From positions 1 through 41,331 of the forward strand of contig JBKJHW010000010.1 of the NCBI GenBank assembly GCA_046598935.1: 41,331 nt of DNA. Direction: 5' to 3'. Within the stretch, counting starts at the first letter, position 1, and each line of letters starts with the position of its first letter. Shown one piece after another: positions 1 to 7,946 of this stretch. The translations under genes and the position numbers were made by a program. The notes under the pieces are model-generated. The model worked only from the letters and a program-made list of their open reading frames with translations, did no database searches and was not told the DNA's origin. The DNA is from SCUN01 sp046598935. GTDB lineage: Bacteria > Acidobacteriota > Vicinamibacteria > Vicinamibacterales > SCN-69-37.

Positions 1-2276
1 CGCTACGCCTGCTCCCATCGGATTCGAACAAGGCCGAGTACATCACGACGCCGCGCGATAAGAAGACCTACTCGATCGACCCTGTGTTCGACATCGGCGG
101 TCCGATCTTCCAGAACAAGGTCTGGTTCTTCGCCGGCTACAACCCGTCGTACAACCGCCAGGAACGCACCGTGACCTGGGTGACGCCCGGCACGAACCCG
201 GCGACACAGACGTTCACGACGGACAAGCCCCATGACCGCACCGCCAACTACAACCTGACGTCGCAGCTCGCCAAGAACATTCGCGCGCGCTTCACGGGCA
301 GCAACCAGCGGACGCGCGGCGGCCTCGGCCTCCCGGGCATCGAGCCGAACGGCACCAGCACGAGCAACGCCACAACGTTCAACCCCCGCGCGACGATCCG
401 CACCGACTCATTCGTGGATTCCTACTCCGGGACGATCGACTGGGTGGCGAGCAACAAGTTCTTCGTCGCGCTTCAAGGCGGCTACTTCGGCTACGGCAGC
501 GGTTCGACAGGCGGCGACTACAACCCCAACACGCGCCGCACGTTCTCACAGTCGAACGTCGGCTACAAAGACGTTCCGGCCAACCTGCAGCAGTTGAGCG
601 GCTTCGCTGACGGCGCGTCGAACTCCTTCTCGGTGAAGGACAACTACTCGCGAATCATGGTCGACGCCAATGCCACGTGGTTCGCGCGCGCGAAGGGCGA
701 TCACGCCATCAAGTTCGGCGCGCTCTACGAGCGCCTCGGCAACGACGCGGACTTCGGCCAGCAGGCGCAGAACATCGCGTTCTCCTGGAACTCGAGCTAC
801 ACGAAGCTCACCGGCGGATCCGTGACGGGCACCTACGGCTTCTACACGGTCTCAAAGCAGTTCACGAAGGGCAAAATCAACTCGAACAACTACGGCCTGT
901 TTGTTCAGGATGCCTGGACGGTGAACAACAAGCTCACGCTGAACCTCGGCGTGCGCGCCGAGCAGGAAACCGTGCCGTCGTACCGCGACGAAAACCCGGA
1001 CCTCGTGTTCGGCTGGGCCGACAAGATCGCGCCGCGCATCGGTTTCGCCTACGACATCACCGGCGACAGCCGTTGGAAGGCGTACGGTTCATGGGGAACG
1101 TTCTACGACGTGTTCAAGCTGGAACTGCCGCGCGGTGCCTGGGGCGCCGAGCGCTGGATCCAGTACATGTACACGCTTGACACGTTCAACTGGCCGTCGA
1201 TCGATTGCGCCGGAGTTCCCGGTGAAACCCCGGCCTGCCCGGGCACGTTCATCGAGCAGAATGACCGCCGCCACGTCTCGAACGGTCAGGGCCTCGAGAA
1301 CCTCGTCGACCCGGACATGAAGCCCGTGAAAACCGGTGAGTTTACGCTCGGCCTCGATCACGAAGTGGGCCGCTCGATGTCGATCGGTGTCCGCTACGCG
1401 CACAAGTGGTTCATCCGCACGATCGAAGACGTCGGCGTCATCGTCCCCGGCATCGGCGAAGTGTTCTACATCGCCAACCCGGCTGAAGGCCTCGGCAAGT
1501 CGCCGCTCAAACCGGATAGCTTGGGCAACGAGGTGCCGGACACGCCGAAGCCGGTCCGCAAGTACGACGGCCTCGAACTGGTCATCAAAAAGCGCCTGTC
1601 GAACAACTGGCAAGCGACGACGAGCTTCCTCGTCAGCCGCCTGTGGGGCACGTACCCCGGCCTTGCAAGCTCCGACGAAAATGCGCGGCTCTCACCGGGT
1701 ATCACGCGTATGTATGACGGTCTCTACATGTCCTTCGACGAAAAGGGCAACGTCATCTACGGCCGCTTGCAGACGGACCGTCCCTACCAGTTCAAGCTCC
1801 AGCCGTCCTACCGCTTCAAGTGGGGTACGGACGTGGGCGTGAACTTCGTCGCGATGAGCGGCACGCCGCAGACCACGCAGATTTCGTACCAGACCGTCCC
1901 GGTTGACTACAAGGGCCGCGGCGATCTCGGCCGCTCGCCGATGTTCAACCAGACGGACCTGCTCGTCAGCCACAGCTTCCGTCTGCCGAAGAACACGAAC
2001 ATCAGCCTCCAGGCGAACATCACCAACCTGTTCGATCAGGACATCTGGACGTCCGTCGGCACCTTGGCCTACCGCGACGCGCTGAGCATCACTGTTCCGA
2101 CCGGGAAGTCCGTCGGCACGGTGTTCTTCACGCCGGGCGGCATCAACGTCGATGCGATCCAGGCGGCAAACAACGCCGCCAGCGCAACGACCGGCCGCCG
2201 CAGCCCGACCTACAAGCTGCCCGCCGGCTTCCAGGGCGCGCGCCAGATCCGTCTCTTCGCGAAGTTCACGTTCTAA
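1..2276 (+). CDS. TonB-dependent receptor, Oar-like, C-terminal part (5' end outside window)
   Basis: The reading frame is already open at base 3 and runs to the stop at 2276, so the first 758 or so residues seen are the C-terminal part of a larger outer-membrane protein; a GTG at 84 is only an internal codon. The sequence has the alternating polar/aromatic strands and Asn/Gly/Tyr-rich loops of a 22-strand beta barrel, phrases such as PIFQNKVWFFAGYN and NNYGLFVQDAWTVNNKLTLNLGVR that recur in acidobacterial receptors with an N-terminal carboxypeptidase-regulatory-like domain, and ends in RLFAKFTF, whose terminal Phe is the usual beta-barrel assembly signal. The plug and TonB box are outside the window. 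The substrate cannot be told. A strong terminator follows 26 bases after the stop, so this is the last gene of its transcript. Confidence 0.9.
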   Translation, partial: LRLLPSDSNKAEYITTPRDKKTYSIDPVFDIGGPIFQNKVWFFAGYNPSYNRQERTVTWVTPGTNPATQTFTTDKPHDRTANYNLTSQLAKNIRARFTGSNQRTRGGLGLPGIEPNGTSTSNATTFNPRATIRTDSFVDSYSGTIDWVASNKFFVALQGGYFGYGSGSTGGDYNPNTRRTFSQSNVGYKDVPANLQQLSGFADGASNSFSVKDNYSRIMVDANATWFARAKGDHAIKFGALYERLGNDADFGQQAQNIAFSWNSSYTKLTGGSVTGTYGFYTVSKQFTKGKINSNNYGLFVQDAWTVNNKLTLNLGVRAEQETVPSYRDENPDLVFGWADKIAPRIGFAYDITGDSRWKAYGSWGTFYDVFKLELPRGAWGAERWIQYMYTLDTFNWPSIDCAGVPGETPACPGTFIEQNDRRHVSNGQGLENLVDPDMKPVKTGEFTLGLDHEVGRSMSIGVRYAHKWFIRTIEDVGVIVPGIGEVFYIANPAEGLGKSPLKPDSLGNEVPDTPKPVRKYDGLELVIKKRLSNNWQATTSFLVSRLWGTYPGLASSDENARLSPGITRMYDGLYMSFDEKGNVIYGRLQTDRPYQFKLQPSYRFKWGTDVGVNFVAMSGTPQTTQISYQTVPVDYKGRGDLGRSPMFNQTDLLVSHSFRLPKNTNISLQANITNLFDQDIWTSVGTLAYRDALSITVPTGKSVGTVFFTPGGINVDAIQAANNAASATTGRRSPTYKLPAGFQGARQIRLFAKFTF

Positions 2277-2301
2277 GCGAAGGCGTCGTAACAAACACTC
2301 G

Positions 2302-2339
2302 CGGCCGTCGGGGCAATGCCCCGGCGGCCGTTTTTCTTT
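2302..2339 (+). terminator. Rho-independent terminator after the receptor gene
   Basis: Two 13-base arms (2302-2314 and 2318-2330) pair with a single G-U wobble around a three-base AAT loop, followed at once by TTTTTCTTT. It stands 26 bases behind the receptor stop codon and points the right way. Confidence 0.92.
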
Positions 2340-2345
2340 GTACGG

Positions 2346-2502
2346 TCCATGGTCCAAAGTCCGGTTCAGGGTCCAGGGTCGGGGCAGGGTCCAGGGTCGG
2401 GGCAAGGTCCCGGCCCAACTCTGGACCAGGAACCGACTCTGGACTGTGGACCGGACGCTGGACCCTGGACCGGACGCTGGACTCTGGACCGGACGCTGGA
2501 CC
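2346..2502. repeat. GGTCC/GGACC short-word fold-back array
   Basis: About 155 bases between the receptor terminator and the crcB stop consist of a short word repeated with small variations. In the left half it reads GGTCCAGGGTC (two near-identical copies in 17-base units); in the right half its complement appears as CTGGACCGGACG (three copies, 15-17 bases apart). The halves can fold on one another as a long imperfect hairpin. No open frame of interest lies here. It may act as a bidirectional 3' structure for crcB, whose stop codon touches its right edge. Confidence 0.75.
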
Positions 2503-2930
2503 TATCGAGCGAAGAACCGATACCCCAGCCACACGCCCAACAGGCTGAGGCCAACTTGCCCGACGACGTTCCAGAGCGCCTGACCTGGATGTCCATCCCG
2601 CATGAGCGTGAGGGTGTCGAGGCTGAATGAGGAAAACGTGGTGAACCCTCCGAGGAGACCGACGACGACGAATGTCCGGGCTTCGGTGGAAAGCGGCCAC
2701 CGCCCGGAAATGACGAGGCCGCTTACGACGCCGATCGCGACGGAACCGGCGACGTTGATGGCAAAGATCCCGACCGGAAACGTGGTCGAGACGTTCCACT
2801 GCTCCACCAGCCGGTTCAGGCCGTACCGAGCAATGCTCCCGAGAGCTCCACCGATACCGACGACAAGGTCCTCGGCGCTGTCGCCCGAATACCGCGCGGC
2901 GCATCCCGCGGCGCCAGCCGCCGTGCTCAC
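2502..2930 (-). CDS. crcB: CrcB/FluC-type fluoride ion channel
   Basis: Small inner-membrane protein that exports fluoride as a dual-topology dimer. The conserved parts are all present: GGALGSIARYGL in the first helix, FPVGIFAINVAGS, and GGFTTFSSFSLDTL, which holds the phenylalanines and threonines that line the pore. Four hydrophobic helices are seen. The frame is open up to a GTG at 3047, but the first 39 residues of that form look nothing like the family, so I take the GTG at 2930, giving 142 residues against the usual 120-130; neither start has a good ribosome-binding site and the true one is uncertain. The gene stands alone, downstream of the GTTCGTAC array. I looked for a fluoride riboswitch upstream and could not make one out. 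Confidence 0.88.
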   Translation of the reverse strand: MSTAAGAAGCAARYSGDSAEDLVVGIGGALGSIARYGLNRLVEQWNVSTTFPVGIFAINVAGSVAIGVVSGLVISGRWPLSTEARTFVVVGLLGGFTTFSSFSLDTLTLMRDGHPGQALWNVVGQVGLSLLGVWLGYRFFAR

Positions 2931-3075
2931 GGCCGCCGGTCCGACAGCCTGCTTTCCCCTGGCTTCATCGTGACGCCGCGCACCACCGGCGGCCGCGACT
3001 ACGCGGAGTTCAAACGCACTTGGGCGCCTGATAAGGCGCACGCCCACGGTATGGCGCTGCTGCCCATTCGGTAAC

Positions 3076-3201
3076 GTTCGTACGAGACAGGGCGTTCGTA
3101 CGAAGCAGCGCGTTCGTACAAACTTTGAGGGTTCGTACTGAACACTCAGTGTCCGGTACGAACCCCCGATGACTGGTACGAACCCTCAGGTTCGTACGAA
3201 C
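3076..3201. repeat. GTTCGTAC phased array, direct then inverted
   Basis: GTTCGTAC occurs at 3076, 3094, 3112 and 3131 in direct orientation (steps of 18, 18 and 19), then as its complement GTACGAAC at 3156, 3176 and 3194, with a last direct copy at 3190 overlapping the final inverted one to give a perfect GTTCGTACGAAC palindrome. The array lies between the stop of the reverse-strand gene at 3211 and the upstream side of crcB, so it is either in the crcB leader/promoter region or a 3' structure of the upstream gene. Confidence 0.85.
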
Positions 3202-3210
3202 TTCCCGTTC

Positions 3211-4236
3211 TTACCGTTCCTTGCGCTCAATGTTCGGCACGTGCGGCGCAAGTCTGCCGGCCGTGCCAACGAGTGAGTCGACGACCGAGGACGGCACCGC
3301 GAAGGACATCGAAACCGTCTTGCCCGTGCCGCGCATTTGCAGGGAGTTGATCACGGTGTCGAGGTTCTGATCGTGGCCCATCTGGAGCCGCGCCAGCGCC
3401 ATCGCGCCGCGAACCACATCACGCAGGTTCTCTGCGGCCTTCTCGTCGCGGGCTTCTGCGCGGATCGTGCCGGAGAGACCGCCATTGACGTGACCGGTCA
3501 CCGCGAACCACTGCACGGCCGGAATCTGCGCCTTGATCACGTCCGGAAGGCCCGCGATTTTCTGGACATCATCCACGCGGCCGACAGCCCACGCGTTGTT
3601 GTTGCCGTCGAGGTCGTTGACGAGCTTCATCATGTCGGCGTTGGCGGTGATGTTGTCGCCCGCTTTCGAATCAATGGCGCGGCGCACGAGCGCGTCGCCG
3701 CCGATCGCGACGAGGCCGGGTTCGAGGAACGCCACGGACATCGCCAATTTGCCCTCGTCATGCTTCATGGTGATCACGCGCTTGGTCTTGTATTCGCTGA
3801 CCGTTGCGCCGTGCTGTGTGGCGAGAGCTTCAATCTGTGACTGGACGAACACACCGCGCACAAGGGCGACGGCGTTGTCCGGACCAGGGCCGTCGTGACC
3901 GGGGCCGGCCATCGTCGCGACCGATGAGGTGGCGACGACAACGGAGGTGACGTCGCGTTCGAGGTCGATGCCCGTTGCGGTCAGGAACTCGTCGCGGGCT
4001 TCGCCGGTCGGCACGGCCTCGCGGAGCTTCTGGCGGAATTCCGAGCTCATGATGTCGCGCACGTTGGCGTACGCCACCACGCTGCTGTCAGACGGAACGT
4101 AGGCGAGATCGGCCGGGCCGCTGCGGAAGGCTGCCAGGGGCAGGCGGCCGTTGAAAAAAGCCACCAATCCGGTGCCCAGTCCGGCAACGACGATCAGTGA
4201 CGCCACAGCAATGAAATAACGGGTGCGTTTGGTCAT
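3211..4236 (-). CDS. Membrane-anchored extracytoplasmic protein of unknown function
   Basis: A 341-residue protein that starts at the ATG at 4236, which has an AGAGG ribosome-binding site eight bases before it; an upstream in-frame start at 4287 lacks one. Residues about 6-28 form a single hydrophobic segment (FIAVASLIVVAGLGTGLVAFF) preceded by KRTR, so the rest is probably outside the inner membrane. The body begins with DLAYVPSDSSVVAYANVRDIM and goes on in alternating alpha/beta stretches with several VASS, VGRVDDV and GTIRAEA-like strands, reminiscent of the DUF3352-like proteins that are common in Acidobacteriota, but I cannot assign it firmly. It lies 70 bases behind the last ABC permease gene and may be transcribed with it. 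No catalytic motif is apparent. Confidence 0.72.
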   Translation of the reverse strand: MTKRTRYFIAVASLIVVAGLGTGLVAFFNGRLPLAAFRSGPADLAYVPSDSSVVAYANVRDIMSSEFRQKLREAVPTGEARDEFLTATGIDLERDVTSVVVATSSVATMAGPGHDGPGPDNAVALVRGVFVQSQIEALATQHGATVSEYKTKRVITMKHDEGKLAMSVAFLEPGLVAIGGDALVRRAIDSKAGDNITANADMMKLVNDLDGNNNAWAVGRVDDVQKIAGLPDVIKAQIPAVQWFAVTGHVNGGLSGTIRAEARDEKAAENLRDVVRGAMALARLQMGHDQNLDTVINSLQMRGTGKTVSMSFAVPSSVVDSLVGTAGRLAPHVPNIERKER

Positions 4237-4306
4237 TCGCGTAACCTCTAGTCGAACATACGGTTGATGCTGTCGGGAGTTCCCCAAGCGTGGCGCGAAA
4301 CCCCGC

Positions 4307-5134
4307 TTATTGCTCCAGTATGTATTCTTTTCTGCTCACTGTCCGGCCGGCCAGCCACAAGCTTCCCACCGTTATGACCGTCAAGGCGATCACTGAGGTG
4401 GCAAAACCGGGGGTTTCCCGGAATATCTGCTGAACAAGGCTCACAACCGTGTCGTTTGGCATCGCCTGGGGCACGAGGCCCTGAAGGTAATAGGCGACCG
4501 TCAGCTGCTTCAGGTAGCCGGGGAAGACCAGGACCGCCGGTTCAAATCCGAATACGAAGATCAGGCCTGTCAGGAGGGGCCGCTTGAAGGTCGCCCCAAC
4601 CAAGGCGAACAGCGCGCCGTAGACGGCCAGCCCGGCCGCCAGGATCGGCAGGTCCTTGGCCAGATCCAGGAAGGTCGAGGCCATCGTCCCGCCGCCGAGA
4701 GGCGCAACGAGCAGCCACACGATGACGACCGAAGGCAGCACGACCAGCATGGTGCAGACCATGTAGGCCAGCCACTTGCCGAAGAGGACCGCGCTCCGGC
4801 TGATCGGCCGGGTGAACAGAAACGTGATGGTCTTGTCTTCGACCTCGTCGGCGATGAGCGCCGTGCCGTAGAAAGCGCCGAGCACCGGCACGCTGAAGCG
4901 GAGGTAGAACGCCCAGATCATCAGCGCGAAGATCGCGGAGCCGTCCATCGCGGTGTTGTTCACGCGCCAGGTCGATGCGCCGAGAAAGTCCGCCGCGCGC
5001 ACGATCAGCGCCAGGATGACGGGAAGCCCGGTGACCAGCACCATGAAGACCGTGCGCCGCGACCAGAGCATCTCGGAGAGAGACAGCTCGAACACGCGCA
5101 TTGACGCGTAGAAGAAGCCTTTTTTTGTCGTCAC
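4307..5134 (-). CDS. ABC-2 type transporter permease
   Basis: Inner-membrane permease of 275 residues with six hydrophobic helices (about residues 29-50, 68-95, 118-141, 158-179, 188-206 and 247-268). Between helices two and three is the stretch EVEDKTITFLFTRPISR, the cytoplasmic coupling segment typical of ABC-2 permeases that are often found with drug, polysaccharide or gliding-related exporters. Its ATG lies inside the stop of the ATPase gene before it (ATGA overlap at 5131-5134), so the two are translationally coupled and very likely form one complex. The substrate cannot be read from sequence. Confidence 0.88.
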   Translation of the reverse strand: MTTKKGFFYASMRVFELSLSEMLWSRRTVFMVLVTGLPVILALIVRAADFLGASTWRVNNTAMDGSAIFALMIWAFYLRFSVPVLGAFYGTALIADEVEDKTITFLFTRPISRSAVLFGKWLAYMVCTMLVVLPSVVIVWLLVAPLGGGTMASTFLDLAKDLPILAAGLAVYGALFALVGATFKRPLLTGLIFVFGFEPAVLVFPGYLKQLTVAYYLQGLVPQAMPNDTVVSLVQQIFRETPGFATSVIALTVITVGSLWLAGRTVSRKEYILEQ

Positions 5135-6117
5135 TGCTTCACCAGATACTCGAACACGGCCTGGAGATTGTCGTCGGGCGACGTCATCTCCTCGACGGCG
5201 CCCAGGCGGCCTTCAGCCACCAGGTCCGTCAGGCGCGTGTAGAACAAATCGGGCTTGCCTGTTTCGACGACAACGGCGCCCGGCTCGAACCTCATGCTGA
5301 TCACATCGTCGGCCGTCAGGAATTCGCGCGCGAGCCCGCGCGGATCATCGGCGCGGATGTGCACCGAGTGCGGGTGGGTATCGATCAGCGCGCGGATCTG
5401 GTGAACGTTGCCCTCGGCGAGAATCCGGCCGTTGTTGATGAGCAGGATATCGGACGTCATCGACTCGACTTCGTGCAGGATGTGGCTCGAGACGAGCACG
5501 CTCTTCCCCGCCTTCGCCCAGTCGCGGATGAGCTTCATCGTGCGCCGCCGGCCGATCGGGTCCATGCCCGAGAGCGGTTCATCCAATATGAGAAGTTCTG
5601 GATTGTGGACGATCGCCTGCGCGAGCTTCACGCGCTGGCGCATGCCTTTGGAGTAGGCGCCGATCTTCTTCGTGGCGGCGTCCATGAGATCGACTTCCGT
5701 CATGGCCTGCTCGGCCAGCCGGCCCGCTTCTTTGTCATCGTAGCCGTTGAGGCGCACGAGCGCCGTCACCCACTGAATGCCGGTCATGCTTTCGTAGAAC
5801 GAATCCTGTTCCGGGCAGAAACCGATGCGGCGGTACAGCTCGGGATTGCCCCAGATCGGCTCGCCGAGCACCTTGATGGATCCCTTACTCGGCTTGAGCT
5901 GCCCGGTAATGAGCTTCATGAACGTGCTCTTGCCTGCGCCGTTCGGGCCGAGCAGGCCCGTTACGCCGGTCGGCACGTCGACGCTAATGTCGTTGAGGCC
6001 GCTCACCTGCCCGTACCACTTGGACAGATGGTCGGCTGAAACCACGGGTGCGCTGGTGAGCGGGTGCGCAGGTGCGCCGGTGCTCGGGTGCGCGGGTGCG
6101 GAGGATGGGATCGACAT
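5131..6117 (-). CDS. ABC transporter ATP-binding protein with Pro/Ala-rich N-terminal extension
   Basis: ATPase of 328 residues for the permease at 4307. The nucleotide-binding domain shows Walker A GPNGAGKST, a signature YSKGMRQRVKLAQA, Walker B LLILDEPLSGMD and the H-loop in LVSSHILHEVE; a C-terminal 80-residue region follows, usual for ABC-2 type ATPases. I start it at the ATG at 6117, which overlaps the preceding permease stop (TGATG) and has GAGGTGG just upstream. The first 25 residues (SAPAHPSTGAPAHP and onward) are not part of the fold and are encoded by tandem copies of a nine-base word, so they look like a recent expansion. The frame stays open further upstream but only within the previous gene. 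Confidence 0.9.
   Translation of the reverse strand: MSIPSSAPAHPSTGAPAHPLTSAPVVSADHLSKWYGQVSGLNDISVDVPTGVTGLLGPNGAGKSTFMKLITGQLKPSKGSIKVLGEPIWGNPELYRRIGFCPEQDSFYESMTGIQWVTALVRLNGYDDKEAGRLAEQAMTEVDLMDAATKKIGAYSKGMRQRVKLAQAIVHNPELLILDEPLSGMDPIGRRRTMKLIRDWAKAGKSVLVSSHILHEVESMTSDILLINNGRILAEGNVHQIRALIDTHPHSVHIRADDPRGLAREFLTADDVISMRFEPGAVVVETGKPDLFYTRLTDLVAEGRLGAVEEMTSPDDNLQAVFEYLVKQ
6045..6101. repeat. CGGGTGCGC tandem words inside an ABC ATPase gene
   Basis: CGGGTGCGC or a one-base variant occurs at 6045, 6061, 6085 and 6093, with GGTGCGCC between at 6071. The run encodes the Ala-Pro-His rich N-terminus of the ATPase gene that starts at 6117 on the reverse strand. Confidence 0.75.
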
Positions 6118-6962
6118 CAGGAGACCACCTCGACTCCGCGAACGCGGCGTTCGAGCACCGAGATCGACAACACCACCAGACCGAGGAGCACCATGAACGA
6201 GACGACCCACGGCGTGTCGTAGCGGGGCGTCTGGCGGAAGATCACGTCGGACACCTGCGTCATGTTCGCGCCGATCGACACCCACGACGCGCGTGTGTTC
6301 CCCGTGAGAAGTCGCAGCGCGCCGAACAGCGCATCCGTGAAAAACACCGCGCCCGTGTAGAGCAGCGCCGCATAGCGGCTCGACTTCGACAAAGACGACA
6401 GCGCCAGCATCGTGATCGACGAGACCACCACCGTCAGCATCGATCCGAGAATGACCGACGGAATAATGTGCTTGTTCTGGCTGATGAAATCAAAGCTGCC
6501 GGCAAACATCACGTGCAGCAGCACCAGCAACAGCCCCGGCAACATCGTCACCGACAGCAGAAACGCCAGGAGGACCGTCCACTTGCCGACGATGTATTCG
6601 GTGCGAAGCAGCGGTTTGGACAGGTAAATCTGCAGCGCATTCGATCGGCGGTCGTTGGCGATGAGGCCGGCGCCGGCCCAGATCGTCATGAAGAACACGA
6701 AGACGCCCTGCGAGTCGAGGAAGTTACGGTACGTCGCCGGCGTGACCTGGAAGAAGCTGCCGACCTGCGGGTAGTTCGTCGTGACGTAGATCCGCACGGC
6801 GTTCACGACGAACGGTACGAAGCTCACGATCATCAGGAAGATGTAGGCCTTCTTCGACAGCATGGCGCGAATGCCTGCCGACGCGATCACGCTCCACGCC
6901 TGGCCGACCGGCTTTCGCGTGCCCTGATAACGACGGTAACTCTGATCGTGGATTGGGCTCAT
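6117..6962 (-). CDS. ABC-2 type transporter permease
   Basis: Permease of 281 residues, paired with the ATPase that precedes it. Six hydrophobic stretches are visible: AYIFLMIVSFVPFVV, GVFVFFMTIWAGAGLIA, the long WTVLLAFLLSV/MLPGLLLVLLHV, SVILGSMLTVVVSSITML, YAALLYTGAVFFTDALF and WVVSFMVLLGLVVLSISVL. The segment NDRRSNALQIYLSKPLLR corresponds to the coupling segment of the sister permease at 4307, so the two permeases are distant paralogues. The start overlaps the previous ATPase stop by four bases and its stop overlaps the next ATPase start. Two ATPase/permease pairs in a row could form one heteromeric exporter or two separate ones. Confidence 0.88.
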   Translation of the reverse strand: MSPIHDQSYRRYQGTRKPVGQAWSVIASAGIRAMLSKKAYIFLMIVSFVPFVVNAVRIYVTTNYPQVGSFFQVTPATYRNFLDSQGVFVFFMTIWAGAGLIANDRRSNALQIYLSKPLLRTEYIVGKWTVLLAFLLSVTMLPGLLLVLLHVMFAGSFDFISQNKHIIPSVILGSMLTVVVSSITMLALSSLSKSSRYAALLYTGAVFFTDALFGALRLLTGNTRASWVSIGANMTQVSDVIFRQTPRYDTPWVVSFMVLLGLVVLSISVLERRVRGVEVVS

Positions 6963-7915
6963 GCTTCACCAATCGCGCGCGCGAACACGTCTTCGAGTGT
7001 CGGCAGGCTGGGTTTGAGGTGGCGGATCTGCGCGCCCGCGCCGCGGGCGATGTCGCAGATCATTCGCTGATCGTTGCCGGCGGCGCCCGGCTCCCCCGCC
7101 GAAGCCTTGGCGAAGGCGGGCACGAAGACGCGCATCACGTCTTCGTCGGTATCCGCCACGTCGAGCCCGGCGGCTCTCATCGCGGCGATGAACACCGGCA
7201 GGTCGCCCTTCACGCGCACTTCGAACACGCGGCCGGACGGGCCCTTGAGCGCGTCGACCGTGCCTGATGTCGCGACCGCGCCTTTGTCCATCACGACGAC
7301 GTAGTCGCAGGTGTACTCGACATCCGGGAGCAGATGCGACGAGAGAATCAAACTGACGCCCTTGTTCTGGGCGAGGTCGCGAATGAGCTCGAGCATTTCC
7401 TCGCGGCCCTTCGGGTCCATGCCGTTTGTCGGCTCGTCGAGAAACAGAAGATCCGGGTCGTGCACGAGCGCCTGCGCCAGTTTGATGCGCTGCTTCATGC
7501 CGGTCGAATACGTCTCGACATTGCGGTAGCGCGCCTCGCCAAGGCCGACGTAATACAGCACCTCATGCGCGCGCTGCATCGCGTCGGCTCGCGGCAAGCC
7601 GGAGAGCTGGCCGCAATACGCGACGAAACTCACGGCGTTCATGCCGGGAATGTGGGCTTCGCTTTCCGGCATGTAGCCGAGCCTGGCGCGAACTTCGAGG
7701 GGCCTGGCGGCGACATTAATGCCGAGCACGTCGAGCGTGCCGCTATCGGGTACGACGAAACCCAGGAGCGATTTGAGCATCGTGCTCTTCCCCGCCCCGT
7801 TCGGGCCGAGAAGGCCGACGGCGCCTTTGGGAAACGCGACGGAGACGTTCCGCAGCGCCTGCTGCTTCCCGAAGGTCACGGTCACTTTATCGAGACTGAC
7901 GACAGTTTCACTCAT
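6959..7915 (-). CDS. ABC transporter ATP-binding protein
   Basis: ATPase of 318 residues. Walker A GPNGAGKST lies near residues 37-45, the signature YSTGMKQRIKLAQA near 137-150, Walker B LLFLDEPTNGMD follows, then the H-loop in ILSSHLLPDVE. After the nucleotide-binding domain there is a regulatory region of about 90 residues; in it the stretch PAFAKASAGEP does not look like protein under selection and is encoded by a palindromic DNA repeat (7093-7121). The gene is 31 bases behind the HD-domain gene and overlaps the following permease by four bases, so the whole block from 9354 down may be one transcript. Confidence 0.9.
   Translation of the reverse strand: MSETVVSLDKVTVTFGKQQALRNVSVAFPKGAVGLLGPNGAGKSTMLKSLLGFVVPDSGTLDVLGINVAARPLEVRARLGYMPESEAHIPGMNAVSFVAYCGQLSGLPRADAMQRAHEVLYYVGLGEARYRNVETYSTGMKQRIKLAQALVHDPDLLFLDEPTNGMDPKGREEMLELIRDLAQNKGVSLILSSHLLPDVEYTCDYVVVMDKGAVATSGTVDALKGPSGRVFEVRVKGDLPVFIAAMRAAGLDVADTDEDVMRVFVPAFAKASAGEPGAAGNDQRMICDIARGAGAQIRHLKPSLPTLEDVFARAIGEA
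7093..7121. repeat. Palindromic repeat inserted in frame in an ABC ATPase gene
   Basis: A 29-base G+C-rich imperfect palindrome (outer arms CCCGCC and GGCGGG around a GAAGCCTTGGCGAA core) is read in frame on the reverse strand as PAFAKASAGEP. From memory, peptides of the FAKASAGE kind turn up in unrelated proteins of high-GC environmental genomes, which would make this a dispersed repeat; the palindrome and the odd peptide are what can be seen here. Confidence 0.6.
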
Positions 7916-7946
7916 GCGCTGACAGCAGCCTATACGGGCTGAGCTT

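Noticed and set aside
677..1180. 167-codon frame within the receptor
   Set aside because: Overlaps the conserved barrel frame; Arg-rich shadow.
2931..3070. Fluoride riboswitch before crcB
   Set aside because: I could not align the conserved crcB-motif stems and loop; only a small GCGCC/GGCGC hairpin is visible near 3020-3045.
3076..3201. CRISPR array
   Set aside because: Repeat unit is only eight bases, spacers about ten, orientation flips midway, and no cas genes lie nearby.
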